From Bacillota bacterium (lineage in GTDB: Bacteria; Bacillota; Clostridia; Peptostreptococcales; Anaerovoracaceae), in NCBI GenBank assembly GCA_017431785.1, contig JAFRKJ010000071.1, positions 124,001 to 188,000 of the forward strand: a DNA stretch of 64,000 bases, written 5' to 3'. Below the pieces are notes generated by a model. It was not told the origin of the DNA. It saw nothing but the letters and a program-made list of their open reading frames with translations, and did no database searches. Both the position numbers and the translations under genes were made by a program. How positions within the stretch are numbered: the first letter of the stretch is position 1; each line of letters begins with the position of its first letter. Shown here in pieces: positions 51,908-61,892 of this stretch.

Positions 51908-53095
51908 ATGTCAAATACAGATTCCAGCATATCAAAACCGGCGTTCACCCTCATCGAAGGAGGCCTGAACTGCAGCATACCGCAGGCGCACAAACGCTTC
52001 GTTTCCGCCTATGTCACCAACACCCGTCTCATGGGTGTGCTTGCTGTGTACGCCCACTGGGCGGTAAAAGACGGCGGGGATATCCACCAGTTCTTCTACA
52101 TCGACTGTGAAGAGACCGGACTGGAAACGTGCACCGTCTACCGGGGCGACTGGAATCAGGAGATGCAGATGGCCGAACAGGCCCTCGTCGGAGGCCTTGG
52201 CGCACAGAAACTCCCTCTGACAGCGAAGACATTCCGCTGGCTCATGGGCTACTGGAGACATTTCAATCGCAAACACAACATTCCGCTTCCGCCGAACAAG
52301 GACAATTATGAGTTCGTCTTCCAAAAGCCTGTGAAGCTCACACGGGAAGAAAAAGCCGACCTGATGCGCCGCATCTGCGGTGAGATCACGACAGATTACC
52401 AGGTCGTGAACTACTTCCTTATGAGATGTTTCGGCCGCGATTATGTCGGTGCCGCCTATCTGGCACAGGAAGATGTCCCTCTCGATACCTTCGACAGCTA
52501 CCGCAAGGCAACCTTCTGCAAAAACATCATCGACCGCGTGGGGCCTCACGTATACCTCAGCGAATCCCTGATCGAAATGGGTGGAAAGTACGAAACGATC
52601 ATCACAAAAACCACCGTCAGAGATCTGCAGGTGGTTGATTTTGAACACTGTTCTACGACTCCTGTGACAGAAACAGAGGCGGCGCTCATGCTGCGCAAAA
52701 GTGAATTTGCCACGGTCTATGAAGTGCTCATGGATGACGAGGACATCCAGGACAATTTAGGCGAGTTCGTCCTCAACACGAACACTGTCATGACACTCCA
52801 GCCCAACGGCCGGCTGCTCATGGCGTACAAACCGACGAACGATCATGTAAACGAGCGCGTATTCATGCTGAGCAACGACGTCAAGGGCGTCTATTTTCTG
52901 ACTAAAAACAAAGAGCTGATCGTCGTCGCCTACAATCAGCCTGACATTGTGGAAATGGAGATCGGTCTCGCTTCAAGTCCGCTCCGTAAGTATCTCGTTA
53001 TGACAGGCCAGTATGAACTGCTGGATCCTGTTCTCTTCGAGTTCATAAAAAGCGATTGCCCGGACTTCCGATCGTTTATCAGTCCGATGGAGTAA
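51908..53095 (+). CDS. Conserved-looking soluble protein of unknown function
   Basis: A 395-residue protein that I do not recognise. It has no signal peptide, no transmembrane helix and no nucleotide-binding motif. The N-terminal part is rich in aromatic residues (GVLAVYAHWAVKDGGDIHQF, then FYIDCEETGLETCTVYRGDW). The middle contains YWRHFNRKHNIPLPPNKDNY and LTREEKADLMRRICGEITTD. The C-terminal part looks beta-rich (GRLLMAYKPTND, VFMLSNDVKGVYFLT). Codon use matches neighbours, so it is probably an established gene. I start at MSNTDSS; six earlier codons from 51890 would overlap the -10 box. It is divergent from metK and ends in a terminator. Confidence 0.75.
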   Translation: MSNTDSSISKPAFTLIEGGLNCSIPQAHKRFVSAYVTNTRLMGVLAVYAHWAVKDGGDIHQFFYIDCEETGLETCTVYRGDWNQEMQMAEQALVGGLGAQKLPLTAKTFRWLMGYWRHFNRKHNIPLPPNKDNYEFVFQKPVKLTREEKADLMRRICGEITTDYQVVNYFLMRCFGRDYVGAAYLAQEDVPLDTFDSYRKATFCKNIIDRVGPHVYLSESLIEMGGKYETIITKTTVRDLQVVDFEHCSTTPVTETEAALMLRKSEFATVYEVLMDDEDIQDNLGEFVLNTNTVMTLQPNGRLLMAYKPTNDHVNERVFMLSNDVKGVYFLTKNKELIVVAYNQPDIVEMEIGLASSPLRKYLVMTGQYELLDPVLFEFIKSDCPDFRSFISPME

Positions 53096-53124
53096 TCCGG
53101 GCATTCTGTTCTGTTTTATCTGTT

Positions 53125-53155
53125 GGTTCAAATCCACTGATTTGAGCCACTTTTT
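53125..53155 (+). terminator. Terminator after the unknown gene
   Basis: GGTTCAAAT and ATTTGAGCC pair (one G-U) around CCACTG and are followed by ACTTTTTATTT. It overlaps the end of purL, which is convergent. Confidence 0.75.
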
Positions 53156-56100
53156 ATTTGAAATACTTCACTGCAGATTCGAACATCTTCATGTCATACC
53201 TTCCCGGTACGTTTTTGTAGAGTCCGTATCCTGTTCTCTCTGCGTGTCCCATCTTACCGAAGATGCGTCCGTCAGGAGATGTCATCCCTTCTACGGCATA
53301 AACCGATCCGTTCGGATTGAATCTGATGTCATCGGATGGCTTATCGTCAAAGTCTACATACTGGGTCGCGATCTGGCCATTGGCTGCCAGCTCTCTCAGG
53401 AGCTTTTCGTCTGCCAGGATTCTTCCTTCTCCGTGTGATACAGGTACTGTGTAGACATCGCCGACCTGCGTTGCCGCCAGCCAAGGTGACTTGTTGGATG
53501 CCACTCTGATTCTGACGAGGCGCGACTGGTGACGTCCGATTTCATTGAGCGTCAGCGTCGGGCAATTCTCGTCTGTATCCATAATCTTGCCGTATGGAAC
53601 GAGTCCCAGTTTGATGAGTGCCTGGAATCCATTGCAGATTCCGCACATGAGTCCGCCGCGGTTATCCAGTATGTCGGTGACTGCTTCTTTGACGGCAGGA
53701 TTTCTGAAGAATGCTGTGATGAACTTACCTGATCCGTCTGGTTCGTCTCCGCCGGAGAATCCGCCTGGAATAAATACCATCTGCGACTCCGCTAAAGCTG
53801 TCGCGAAATCTTCCACAGACTTGCTGATCGCCTCAGCTGTCATGTTCCGGATGACCATGATCTGCGGCTCTGCGCCGGCTGCTGCCATGGCTCTTGCGGA
53901 ATCATACTCGCAGTTCGTGCCAGGGAACGCCGGAATCAGAACCTTCGGTTTTCCTGTCAGGATCGCCGGTGCCTTTGCAGCGCCTTCTGCGCTGGCTGCC
54001 GGACCATTGTAATCCAGATCAGGGATATCCTGATGCTTCGTTTCGATGTTGCACGGATAGATCGGTTCCAGAACATCTTCGTAGATTCCCAGAAGCTCGC
54101 TGAGCTTCACAGCCTCATTGCCGAGGGTGATAGCGCCGTCGTCCGTCGTCTCACCGAGCAGACTGCAGTTGACGCCTTCCAGACCGGTGCAGCCGCAGAC
54201 ATCCGTGGCAACTTCCAGAATGAAGGAACCGTAGTTGTATCCGAAGAGTTCCTGCAGACCGGCTGCATCAGCAAAGGCGTCATCGAACTGGAATCCCACC
54301 ATGTTTCCGAAGCACATCTTCATGACTGCTTCGGCAATGCCGCCGTGACCCGGAACATATGCGGAGTAAATTCTGCCGTCTTCGCCCAGATCTTTTACGA
54401 CTTCAAATATCTTCTTGAGGGAAGCGATCTCCGGAAGCCCGTCGCTGTTCTGTTCAGGCTTGAGGAAGATGACCTTGTGGCCTTTGCCCTCGAATTCATT
54501 TGTCATAATGTCATTGACACCGGCTGTCGTGACTGCGAAGGAAACGAGCGTCGGAGGAACGTCGATATCCTCAAAGGAACCGCTCATGGAATCCTTGCCG
54601 CCGATCGCCGCTGCCTCGAGTCCCATCTGCGCTTCAAAAGCACCCAGGAGTGCTGCCAGAGGTTTGCCCCATCTTGCAGGGTCCTTACCCAGTTTCTCAA
54701 AGAATTCCTGGAAGCTCAGGTAGATGGCTTCACGGCCGCCGCCTGCTGCGATGAGTTTCGCATAGGAATCGACGACTGCCAGATACGCACCGTGGTATGG
54801 GCTCTTTTCGGAGATGAACGGATCATATCCCCACGCCATGATGGAGCAGGTGTCGGATACTGCGTTCTCCACGGAGATCTTCTGCACCATAGACTGGGCA
54901 GGTGTCATCTGATACTTGCCGCCGAACGGCATGATCACCGTGCCTGCTCCGATGGTCGAGTCGAACTTCTCAGAGAGGCCCTTCTGTGAGCAGACGTTGA
55001 TGTCTGCAGCCAATGCCTTGAGGCATCCGGTGAAAGATGCTGCCTGTCCGTCAGCCGTTCCCGGAAGTTCCTTCTCGAGGGCATCCTTTGATGCGGTTGC
55101 TGCTTTGACTTCTATATGTTTTTCCGCGCCGTTTGAGTCGAGGAATTTCCTTGAAATATCGACGATGGTGTTGCCCTTCCAGTGCATCACAAGACGAGGC
55201 TCTTCTGTAACGGTCGCAACAACGGTTGCTTCCAGATTCTCCGCATCTGCGATTTCAAAGAATCTGTCTTTATCTGCCGCCGCGATGACGACAGCCATTC
55301 TCTCCTGAGATTCACTGATGGCCAGTTCTGTTCCGTCGAGTCCTTCGTATTTCTTCGGGACGACATCCAGGTTGATATCCAGTCCGTCAGCCAGCTCGCC
55401 GATGGCAACAGAAACGCCGCCTGCACCGAAGTCGTTGCATCTCTTGATCATGCGGGATGCTTCTCCGTTTCGGAACAGTCTCTGGAGTTTTCTCTCTTCC
55501 GGTGCATTTCCCTTCTGGACTTCTGCGCCGCAGCTTTCCAGTGAGCTTACGTCGTGGGACTTGGAGGAACCGGTCGCGCCGCCGCAGCCGTCCCTTCCTG
55601 TTCTTCCGCCAAGGAGAATGATGATATCCCCGGGAGCCGGTCTTTCACGGACAACATTGGCAGCAGGCGCTGCACCTATGACTGCACCCAGCTCCATCCT
55701 CTTGGCAACGTATCCGTCGTGATAGATCTCCTGAACCAGTCCGGTTGAAACGCCGATCTGGTTTCCATAAGAGGAATATCCGTCCGCTGCTGATGTGACG
55801 ATTTTTCTCTGCGGCAGTTTGCCCTTCATGGTCTGATCAAGAGGCTTTCTCGGATCTGCCGCGCCGGTGATTCTCATGGCCGTGTATACGTAAGCACGTC
55901 CTGAGAGCGGGTCTCTGATGGCACCGCCGATGCAGGTGGCCGCTCCACCGAACGGTTCGATCTCCGTCGGGTGGTTGTGTGTTTCATTCTTGAAGAGCAA
56001 GAGCCAGTCTTCCTGCTGGCCGTCGATGGTGACTTTGACCTTGACGGTACATGCATTGATTTCCTCTGACTCGTCGAGACCGTCCATCTTTCCGGCGGCT

Positions 56101-56942
56101 TTTAATGCCTTTGCAGCAATGGTCCCCAGATCCATAAGGGTCACCGGCTGGGTCCTGCCGAGCTCCTCGCGGGTCTTCATGTAGTCGCCGTAAGCTGCCT
56201 TCAGGGTCTCATCTTCAAATTCGATCTTGTCGATGACTGTATTGAATGTTGTATGTCTGCAGTGATCGGACCAGTAGGTGTCGATCATCTTGATTTCTGT
56301 AATCGTCGGAACTCTTCCTTCGCTTCTGAAGTAGTCCTGGCAGACTTTGATGTCTCCCTCGTCCATGGCCAGTCCTCTGCCTGAGATGAACTGCTTCAGC
56401 GCTTCCGCATCCATGTCGTTGAACCCTTCGATGGATTCCACTGTCTGCGGCAGTTCGTATTCCACTTTGAGGGTTTCCGGCATATCCAGAGACGCCTGTC
56501 TCATCTCAACAGGGTTGATGACATAGCTGATGATGGCCTGCAGTTCTTCCTTGGAAACCTTGCCCTCAATCAGATAAACCTTGGCGCATGCCACGAGAGG
56601 CCTCTCCTGCTGGGAGATGATCTGGATGCACTGGGCAGCAGAATCCGCTCTCTGGTCGTACTGACCCGGCAGCGCTTCTACTGCGAAGACCGCGTCGCCC
56701 ATTTCGGCGAATGTAGCTTCATCGCCTTTCCATCTGTAGACATCATCCACCTGCGGTTCGGAGAACACGCTTCCGATGCATTCTTCAAAGAGTTCCTCGG
56801 AGATACCTTCTACATCGTATCTGTTGAAGATCCTGATTTTTTCTACTGAACTGATGCCGAGAAATGTTTTGATTTCAGAAAGCAGCGCCTTCGCTTCATT
56901 CGCTACCGCTTCTCTCTTCTCGACGAATACTCTGTAAACCAT
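53154..56942 (-). CDS. purL: Phosphoribosylformylglycinamidine synthase, single-chain
   Basis: Converts FGAR to FGAM with glutamine and ATP, fourth step of purine synthesis. At 1262 residues it is the large single-chain form that includes the PurQ-like glutaminase, rather than the PurSQL complex of Bacillus. The synthase half shows DTYWSDHCRHTTFNT and FKNETHNHPTEIEPFGGAAT. The C-terminal amidotransferase has FIPGGFSGGDEPDGSGKF, nucleophile cysteine in GLMCGICNGFQAL and VSHGEGRIL. It is the last gene of the purine operon and starts 1 bp after the purD stop. Confidence 0.95.
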   Translation of the reverse strand: MVYRVFVEKREAVANEAKALLSEIKTFLGISSVEKIRIFNRYDVEGISEELFEECIGSVFSEPQVDDVYRWKGDEATFAEMGDAVFAVEALPGQYDQRADSAAQCIQIISQQERPLVACAKVYLIEGKVSKEELQAIISYVINPVEMRQASLDMPETLKVEYELPQTVESIEGFNDMDAEALKQFISGRGLAMDEGDIKVCQDYFRSEGRVPTITEIKMIDTYWSDHCRHTTFNTVIDKIEFEDETLKAAYGDYMKTREELGRTQPVTLMDLGTIAAKALKAAGKMDGLDESEEINACTVKVKVTIDGQQEDWLLLFKNETHNHPTEIEPFGGAATCIGGAIRDPLSGRAYVYTAMRITGAADPRKPLDQTMKGKLPQRKIVTSAADGYSSYGNQIGVSTGLVQEIYHDGYVAKRMELGAVIGAAPAANVVRERPAPGDIIILLGGRTGRDGCGGATGSSKSHDVSSLESCGAEVQKGNAPEERKLQRLFRNGEASRMIKRCNDFGAGGVSVAIGELADGLDINLDVVPKKYEGLDGTELAISESQERMAVVIAAADKDRFFEIADAENLEATVVATVTEEPRLVMHWKGNTIVDISRKFLDSNGAEKHIEVKAATASKDALEKELPGTADGQAASFTGCLKALAADINVCSQKGLSEKFDSTIGAGTVIMPFGGKYQMTPAQSMVQKISVENAVSDTCSIMAWGYDPFISEKSPYHGAYLAVVDSYAKLIAAGGGREAIYLSFQEFFEKLGKDPARWGKPLAALLGAFEAQMGLEAAAIGGKDSMSGSFEDIDVPPTLVSFAVTTAGVNDIMTNEFEGKGHKVIFLKPEQNSDGLPEIASLKKIFEVVKDLGEDGRIYSAYVPGHGGIAEAVMKMCFGNMVGFQFDDAFADAAGLQELFGYNYGSFILEVATDVCGCTGLEGVNCSLLGETTDDGAITLGNEAVKLSELLGIYEDVLEPIYPCNIETKHQDIPDLDYNGPAASAEGAAKAPAILTGKPKVLIPAFPGTNCEYDSARAMAAAGAEPQIMVIRNMTAEAISKSVEDFATALAESQMVFIPGGFSGGDEPDGSGKFITAFFRNPAVKEAVTDILDNRGGLMCGICNGFQALIKLGLVPYGKIMDTDENCPTLTLNEIGRHQSRLVRIRVASNKSPWLAATQVGDVYTVPVSHGEGRILADEKLLRELAANGQIATQYVDFDDKPSDDIRFNPNGSVYAVEGMTSPDGRIFGKMGHAERTGYGLYKNVPGRYDMKMFESAVKYFK

Positions 56943-56943
56943 T

Positions 56944-58215
56944 TTACTTCCTCCCTGCTTTCAGTGCTCTGGCTCCGATGTCTTTTCTGTAATATGCGTT
57001 TTCAAAGTGTATTTTCGCAGCGTTCTCATACGCTGTATCAATGGCTTCCTGCAGTGTCGGCGCTACGCTTGTGACGCCCAGCACTCTGCCGCCCGATGTG
57101 AGGAGTCTGCCGTCCTCGAGCTTCGCGCCTGCGACGAACACCTCTGTGTTTCCTGTCAGCTCATCCATCGTGATCTCGCAGCCCTTCTTGTACGCCTGCG
57201 GATATCCGCCGGATGCAATGACGACGCAGCAGGCGTTATCCTTTGAGAATCTGACTTCTGTTTCCGCCAGCTTCTCGTCTGTCACTGCTTCCATAACCGT
57301 CAGCAGATCACTCTCAAGCAAAGGCAATACAACCTGCGCTTCCGGATCTCCGAATCGGCAGTTGTACTCGATCACCTTCGGCCCGTCTTCTGTGATCATG
57401 AGACCGAAGTAGAGGCAGCCTTTGAACGGTCTTCCTTCTGCATTCATGGCTTTGATGGTCGGCAGGAAGATCTCCTCCATGCAACGCGCTGCAACGTCTT
57501 CTGTATAGTAAGGGTTCGGTGCAACCGTGCCCATGCCGCCCGTATTGAGTCCCTTGTCTCCGTCCAGGGCTCTCTTGTGATCCTGGGAGGAGATCATCGG
57601 AACAACGGTATGTCCGTCTGTAAAAGAGAGGACGGATACTTCCGGGCCGGTCAGGAATTCTTCTATGACAACTCTCGATCCGCTCTCACCGAATTTCTTT
57701 TCTTCCATCATGCTGCGGACTGCTTCCTTGGCCTCTTCTCTTGTTTCGGCGATGATGACGCCTTTGCCCAGAGCGAGTCCATCCGCTTTGACGACTGCCG
57801 GTACCGGCGCATCGTCCAGATAGGCGAGGGCTTTCTCCATGTCTTCAAAGACTTCATAAGCAGCAGTAGGAATGCCGTACTTTTTCATGAGGTCCTTGGA
57901 AAAGACTTTGCTGGCTTCAATGACCGCCGCCTTCTTGTCAGGACCAAAGCATCTGATGCCTTCCGCCTCCAGGACATCGACCGCTCCCATAGCGAGAGGA
58001 TCATCCGGTGCAACCACTGCGTAATCGATGCCTTCGGAAACCGCGAATTCTCTGATGCCTTCCAGATCCTTGGCCCCGACGTCTACGCATGTTGCATCTG
58101 CTGCGATGCCTCCGTTACCCGGCAGCGCGTAGATGACATCCACCTTCGGGCTCTTCGCCAGTCCTTTGATTAGTGCGTGCTCGCGGCCGCCGCCGCCTAC
58201 TACCATTACTTTCAT
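56944..58215 (-). CDS. purD: Phosphoribosylamine--glycine ligase
   Basis: An ATP-grasp ligase joining glycine to phosphoribosylamine to form GAR. The N-terminal motif is VVGGGGREHALIKGLAKSP. The ATP-grasp core has VVKADGLALGKGVIIAETRE and the late block EYNCRFGDPEAQVVLPLLES is the metal and ATP site. The 423 residues are normal. The GGAGC ribosome site lies after the duplicated end of the formyltransferase gene. It is followed directly by purL. Confidence 0.96.
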   Translation of the reverse strand: MKVMVVGGGGREHALIKGLAKSPKVDVIYALPGNGGIAADATCVDVGAKDLEGIREFAVSEGIDYAVVAPDDPLAMGAVDVLEAEGIRCFGPDKKAAVIEASKVFSKDLMKKYGIPTAAYEVFEDMEKALAYLDDAPVPAVVKADGLALGKGVIIAETREEAKEAVRSMMEEKKFGESGSRVVIEEFLTGPEVSVLSFTDGHTVVPMISSQDHKRALDGDKGLNTGGMGTVAPNPYYTEDVAARCMEEIFLPTIKAMNAEGRPFKGCLYFGLMITEDGPKVIEYNCRFGDPEAQVVLPLLESDLLTVMEAVTDEKLAETEVRFSKDNACCVVIASGGYPQAYKKGCEITMDELTGNTEVFVAGAKLEDGRLLTSGGRVLGVTSVAPTLQEAIDTAYENAAKIHFENAYYRKDIGARALKAGRK

Positions 58216-58227
58216 TGCTTTTGCTCC

Positions 58228-58271
58228 TTAGTGGTGGAAGAGTCTCACCTTAGTGGTGGAAGAGTCTCACC
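58228..58271. repeat. 22-bp perfect tandem duplication at the stop codon of the formyltransferase gene
   Basis: The block TTAGTGGTGGAAGAGTCTCACC occurs twice with no spacer (58228-58249, 58250-58271), so the last seven codons and stop of the upstream gene are repeated in the intergenic space. The copies are identical, so the event is probably recent. Confidence 0.9.
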
Positions 58272-59434
58272 TTGTTGAAAATCATTACCATGTTGTATTT
58301 ATCCGCAGCTGCGATGACTTCGTCATCTCTGACAGATCCGCCCGCTTCAACGACGTAGGATACGCCGCTTGCCTTCGCTCTCTCAATACTGTCGCCGAAT
58401 GGGAAGAACGCGTCAGAAGCCAGCACGCCGCCGCTCTGGGCGTCGAGATAGGCTCTCTTCTCCTCCGCGGTCAGTCTCTCCGGCTGGCGGCTGAAGTACT
58501 TCTGCCAGTTTCCTTCCGCGCAGACATCTTCTTCGTACTCATTGATGTAACCATCGATGGCATTGTCTCTGACTGCTCTCGGAAGTTTCTCCTTGAACGG
58601 CAGATTCAGAACCTTGTCGTGCATTCTCAGATACCAGGTGTCGGCCTTGCTGCCGGCCAGTCTGGTGCAGTGGATCCTGGACTGCTGTCCGGCGCCGATG
58701 CCGATGCACTGTCCGTCCTTGGCGAAGCAGACGGAATTGGACTGAGTGTACTTGAGGGCGATCATCGCAATGATCAGGTCGTCTTTTACGCTCTCAGGCA
58801 GCTCTTTGTTCTCCGTCACGATGTTCTCCAGAAGGTCTCTGTCGATCTTGATATCATTATGTGTCTGTTCGAAATTGATGCCGAAGACCTGACGGGTTTC
58901 CTGTCCCTCCGCACTGTAGTCCGGATCGATTTCGATCACATTGTAGTTTCCGTTTTTCTTTTTGCTGAGCATCTCAAGCGCTTTCTCTGTGAAGCCCGGG
59001 GCGATGACGCCGTCGGACACTTCGCGCTTGATGATGCGTGCTGTTGCTTCATCGCACACATCTGAAAGGGCGATGAAATCTCCAAAGGAACAAAGTCTGT
59101 CTGTTCCTCTGGCTCTGGCGTAAGCGCATGCGATCTGTGATTCGTCCAGCCCTTTGATATCGTCCACGAAGTAAGCCTTTTTCATCTTATCGCTCAGCGG
59201 TCTTCCGATGGCCGCCGATGTCGGGCTGACATGTTTGAATGAGGTCGCTGCAGGCATGCCGGTAGCTTCCTTGAGTTCCTTGACCAGCTGCCATGCATTG
59301 AACGCATCGAGGAAATTGATGTATCCCGGTCTGCCGTTGCGTATTTTGATCGGCAGATCTGTGCCGTCAGCCATGTAGATTCTTGCTTCACTCTGATTCG
59401 GATTGCATCCGTATTTAAGCTTCAGTTCGTTCAT
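58250..59434 (-). CDS. Stand-alone AICAR formyltransferase (PurH C-terminal type)
   Basis: Formylates AICAR to FAICAR using 10-formyl-tetrahydrofolate. The sequence corresponds only to the transformylase part of PurH. It starts NELKLKYGCNPNQSEARIYM and contains SFKHVSPTSAAIG, KYTQSNSVCFAKDGQCIGIG and SDAFFPFGDSIERA. The IMP cyclohydrolase domain is absent, and a separate PurO-like gene lies 8 bp upstream to supply it. The 394 residues match clostridial stand-alone enzymes. Its 3' end carries a tandem duplication. Confidence 0.93.
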   Translation of the reverse strand: MNELKLKYGCNPNQSEARIYMADGTDLPIKIRNGRPGYINFLDAFNAWQLVKELKEATGMPAATSFKHVSPTSAAIGRPLSDKMKKAYFVDDIKGLDESQIACAYARARGTDRLCSFGDFIALSDVCDEATARIIKREVSDGVIAPGFTEKALEMLSKKKNGNYNVIEIDPDYSAEGQETRQVFGINFEQTHNDIKIDRDLLENIVTENKELPESVKDDLIIAMIALKYTQSNSVCFAKDGQCIGIGAGQQSRIHCTRLAGSKADTWYLRMHDKVLNLPFKEKLPRAVRDNAIDGYINEYEEDVCAEGNWQKYFSRQPERLTAEEKRAYLDAQSGGVLASDAFFPFGDSIERAKASGVSYVVEAGGSVRDDEVIAAADKYNMVMIFNKVRLFHH

Positions 59435-59442
59435 TTCGCTGC

Positions 59443-60156
59443 TTACCTTTCGTTTCTGTTTATGAGTCTCTCATCGTATGTACCCTCGCCCAGATTCGTA
59501 AATCTGACGTAGAGGGAGATTCTGTTGTCTTCATCGAGTGCATTCCAGATCTCATCGGTGAATGCATCGATGTCGTCCGGTATAGCGACCCTCTCCGGTT
59601 CACCCTGGAAGGTCGGAAGCGGAGATCCATCCTGCACATAGGTGTGGAGGAAGTGTCCCAGTCCCGGAAGTGCCGAGTAGGAGAACGTGAAACGATTGCA
59701 TGCCGTTCCCTCTGCATCGGCGCTCTTCAAAATGCTCATGTTGTAATCGCCGCTGGCCAGATCTGTGATGCTGCTGATTCTCGGCGTCAGATTCGGCGCG
59801 TCCGGTTCAAACTGTCTGCTCTCCAATGCCTTGGAAAAGGACAGCCCGTTGTCCAGTCCTTCATAAATCGTATCTGTCTGATCCCCGTTTGTAACGATCA
59901 GGCTGTCGCCGTATTCTCTGATGGCCGCATAGATGATGAGGCTTGGATCTTCGACTTTCGAAGCGTCGAAGGGCTCTGTGAAAACCTCTTCATCACGTAT
60001 CGTAAATACACGATTTCTGCTGTTTGCGCTTCTTCCCATGATGAAATAGGCTGTGGCAGCTTTGCCGGAAGGCGTCATGCCTGTGACGATTCCGCGTCCC
60101 ACATAGGAATTGCCTTTCACTCTGTCTGTGAATGTGTCGATCTTATATACATCCAT
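59443..60156 (-). CDS. purO: IMP cyclohydrolase, PurO type
   Basis: Closes the ring of FAICAR to give IMP, last step of the pathway. It is not homologous to PurH; the motifs YVGRGIVTGMTPSGKAATAY, IMGRSANSRNRVF and IVTNGDQTDTIYEGLDNG mark the IMP_cyclohyd family first known from archaea. The 237-residue product starts at MDVYKID, with AAAGGA a few bases upstream; a longer frame to 60192 is less likely. It pairs with the adjacent stand-alone AICAR formyltransferase. Confidence 0.9.
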   Translation of the reverse strand: MDVYKIDTFTDRVKGNSYVGRGIVTGMTPSGKAATAYFIMGRSANSRNRVFTIRDEEVFTEPFDASKVEDPSLIIYAAIREYGDSLIVTNGDQTDTIYEGLDNGLSFSKALESRQFEPDAPNLTPRISSITDLASGDYNMSILKSADAEGTACNRFTFSYSALPGLGHFLHTYVQDGSPLPTFQGEPERVAIPDDIDAFTDEIWNALDEDNRISLYVRFTNLGEGTYDERLINRNER

Positions 60157-60201
60157 CTGTTCTGTTCCTTTCTGTGTCACACTTTGTTTCACGCCTCTGC
60201 G

Positions 60202-60840
60202 TCATGCTTTGTTCCCGCCGATGATCTCAGCGCATATCTTCTCTGCCGCAGCCGGCAGTATGATCCATTCCGCTTCTTCCATCACGCGTTTCTGGAGCAC
60301 TTCCGGCGTATCGCCTTCTCTGACTTCGACAGCCTTCTGCATGATGATCTCACCGCCGTCGGGAATCTCGTTCACGTAGTGGACGGTCGCTCCTGTCACC
60401 TTAACGCCTTTGGCGAGAGCTGCCTCATGGACGAGAAGTCCGTAGTAGCCTTTGCCGCAGAACGATGGAATCAGGGATGGGTGGATATTGATGATTTTGT
60501 GGTCAAAGTGTCTGGTGAAGTCCTCGCTGAGGATGCTCATGAATCCGGCCATGACGATCAGGTCGATGTTTCTGTCATCGATCTCCTGGATGAGTTTCTT
60601 CTCGAACCCTTCCTGTCCGCCGCAGCTTTTTCTCGTGATCGCCAGGGCTTCGATGCCTGCATTTGCCGCTCTCTGCAATGCAAAAGCATCCTTCTTGTTG
60701 GAAATGACGAGGCAGATGCTTCCGCTCTTCAGCTTGCCGCTTTTCTCCGCGTCGATGAGCGCCTGCAGGTTTGTTCCTCCGCCTGATACCAGAACCGCGA
60801 TTCTTGCCTTTGCAGATCCGTCTGCTTTTGCCGTTGCCAT
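60202..60840 (-). CDS. purN: Phosphoribosylglycinamide formyltransferase
   Basis: Transfers a formyl group from 10-formyl-tetrahydrofolate to GAR. The N-terminal motif is IAVLVSGGGTNLQALIDA. The catalytic block is INIHPSLIPSFCGKGYYGLL, and the folate-loop TGATVHYVNEIPDGGEII is typical. There are 212 residues, with a short Lys/Ala-rich N-terminal extension. AGGAGG sits four bases before the ATG and includes the purM stop, so they are tightly coupled. Confidence 0.95.
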   Translation of the reverse strand: MATAKADGSAKARIAVLVSGGGTNLQALIDAEKSGKLKSGSICLVISNKKDAFALQRAANAGIEALAITRKSCGGQEGFEKKLIQEIDDRNIDLIVMAGFMSILSEDFTRHFDHKIINIHPSLIPSFCGKGYYGLLVHEAALAKGVKVTGATVHYVNEIPDGGEIIMQKAVEVREGDTPEVLQKRVMEEAEWIILPAAAEKICAEIIGGNKA

Positions 60841-60848
60841 AGCGCCTC

Positions 60849-61889
60849 CTAAATAAGTTCGATCTTGCTTTCGCCCTTCACGATCTCGCCGATGATGTAC
60901 GGCTCTTCGCCGGCATCCTTGAGAATCTGAAGTGCCTTCTCCGCATCCCCGCTTCTAACGACGATGCTCATGCCGACTCCCATGTTGAAGGTGTTGAACA
61001 TATCGCGTTCCGTGATGCCGCCGGTCTTCGCAATGAGGTCGAAAATCGGAAGCACTTTCACGGAAGCCTTGTCGATCTTCGCGCAAAGGCCATCCGGAAT
61101 GCTTCTCGGAATGTTCTCATAAAAACCGCCGCCTGTAATGTGCGAGATGCCTTTGACCTGCACCTCGTCGATCAGTTTCAGAACCGGCTTCACATAGATT
61201 CTGGTCGGCGTCAGGAGTGTTTCTCCGATGGACTTTCCGCCCAGTTCCGGAACCGGTGATTTGATGTCTGCGTTCTCTACATCAAATACCTTTCTGACGA
61301 GAGAGAATCCGTTTGAGTGCACGCCGCTTGAAGGCAGCGCAATCACAACGTCCCCCTCTTCCATGGTTTCGTTATCTATGATCTTGTCCTTGTCGACAAC
61401 GCCTGTGACATAGCCGGCAAGGTCGTATTCGTCTTCCGGATAGAATCCCGGCATCTCTGCTGTTTCTCCGCCGATCAGGGCTGCGCCTGACTGGATGCAT
61501 CCGTCGCAGACACCCTTGACGATCGCTTCCATTCTCTCCGGCACATTCTTGCCGCAGGCGATGTAGTCCAGGAAGAAGAGCGGTTTCGCACCGCCGCAGA
61601 TGATATCGTTGACACACATGGCAACACAGTCGATGCCTACTGTATCGTGCTTGTCCATTAAGAACGCAAGCCTGAGTTTGGTGCCGACACCATCCGTGCC
61701 GCTGACCAGAATCGGCTTTTTGATATTTGTAAGGTCGAGTTCAAACATGCCGCCGAATCCGCCGATGTCAGAGCATACGCCCTCCGTTCTGGTGGAGGCG
61801 ATGTGTTTTTTCATCAGTTCCACAGCTCTGTAACCTGCTGTGATGTCTACTCCGGCTGCAGCATAAGCATCTGATCTTGAGTTCTTCAT
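60849..61889 (-). CDS. purM: Phosphoribosylformylglycinamidine cyclo-ligase (AIR synthetase)
   Basis: ATP-dependent ring closure of FGAM to [40 protein letters not shown] and [19 protein letters not shown] (here [18 protein letters not shown]) are conserved substrate and ATP motifs. [14 protein letters not shown]-like [15 protein letters not shown] and [12 protein letters not shown] complete the pattern. The 346 residues are normal. It starts 3 bp after the purF-like stop. Confidence 0.96.
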   Translation of the reverse strand: MKNSRSDAYAAAGVDITAGYRAVELMKKHIASTRTEGVCSDIGGFGGMFELDLTNIKKPILVSGTDGVGTKLRLAFLMDKHDTVGIDCVAMCVNDIICGGAKPLFFLDYIACGKNVPERMEAIVKGVCDGCIQSGAALIGGETAEMPGFYPEDEYDLAGYVTGVVDKDKIIDNETMEEGDVVIALPSSGVHSNGFSLVRKVFDVENADIKSPVPELGGKSIGETLLTPTRIYVKPVLKLIDEVQVKGISHITGGGFYENIPRSIPDGLCAKIDKASVKVLPIFDLIAKTGGITERDMFNTFNMGVGMSIVVRSGDAEKALQILKDAGEEPYIIGEIVKGESKIELI

Positions 61890-61892
61890 GTG

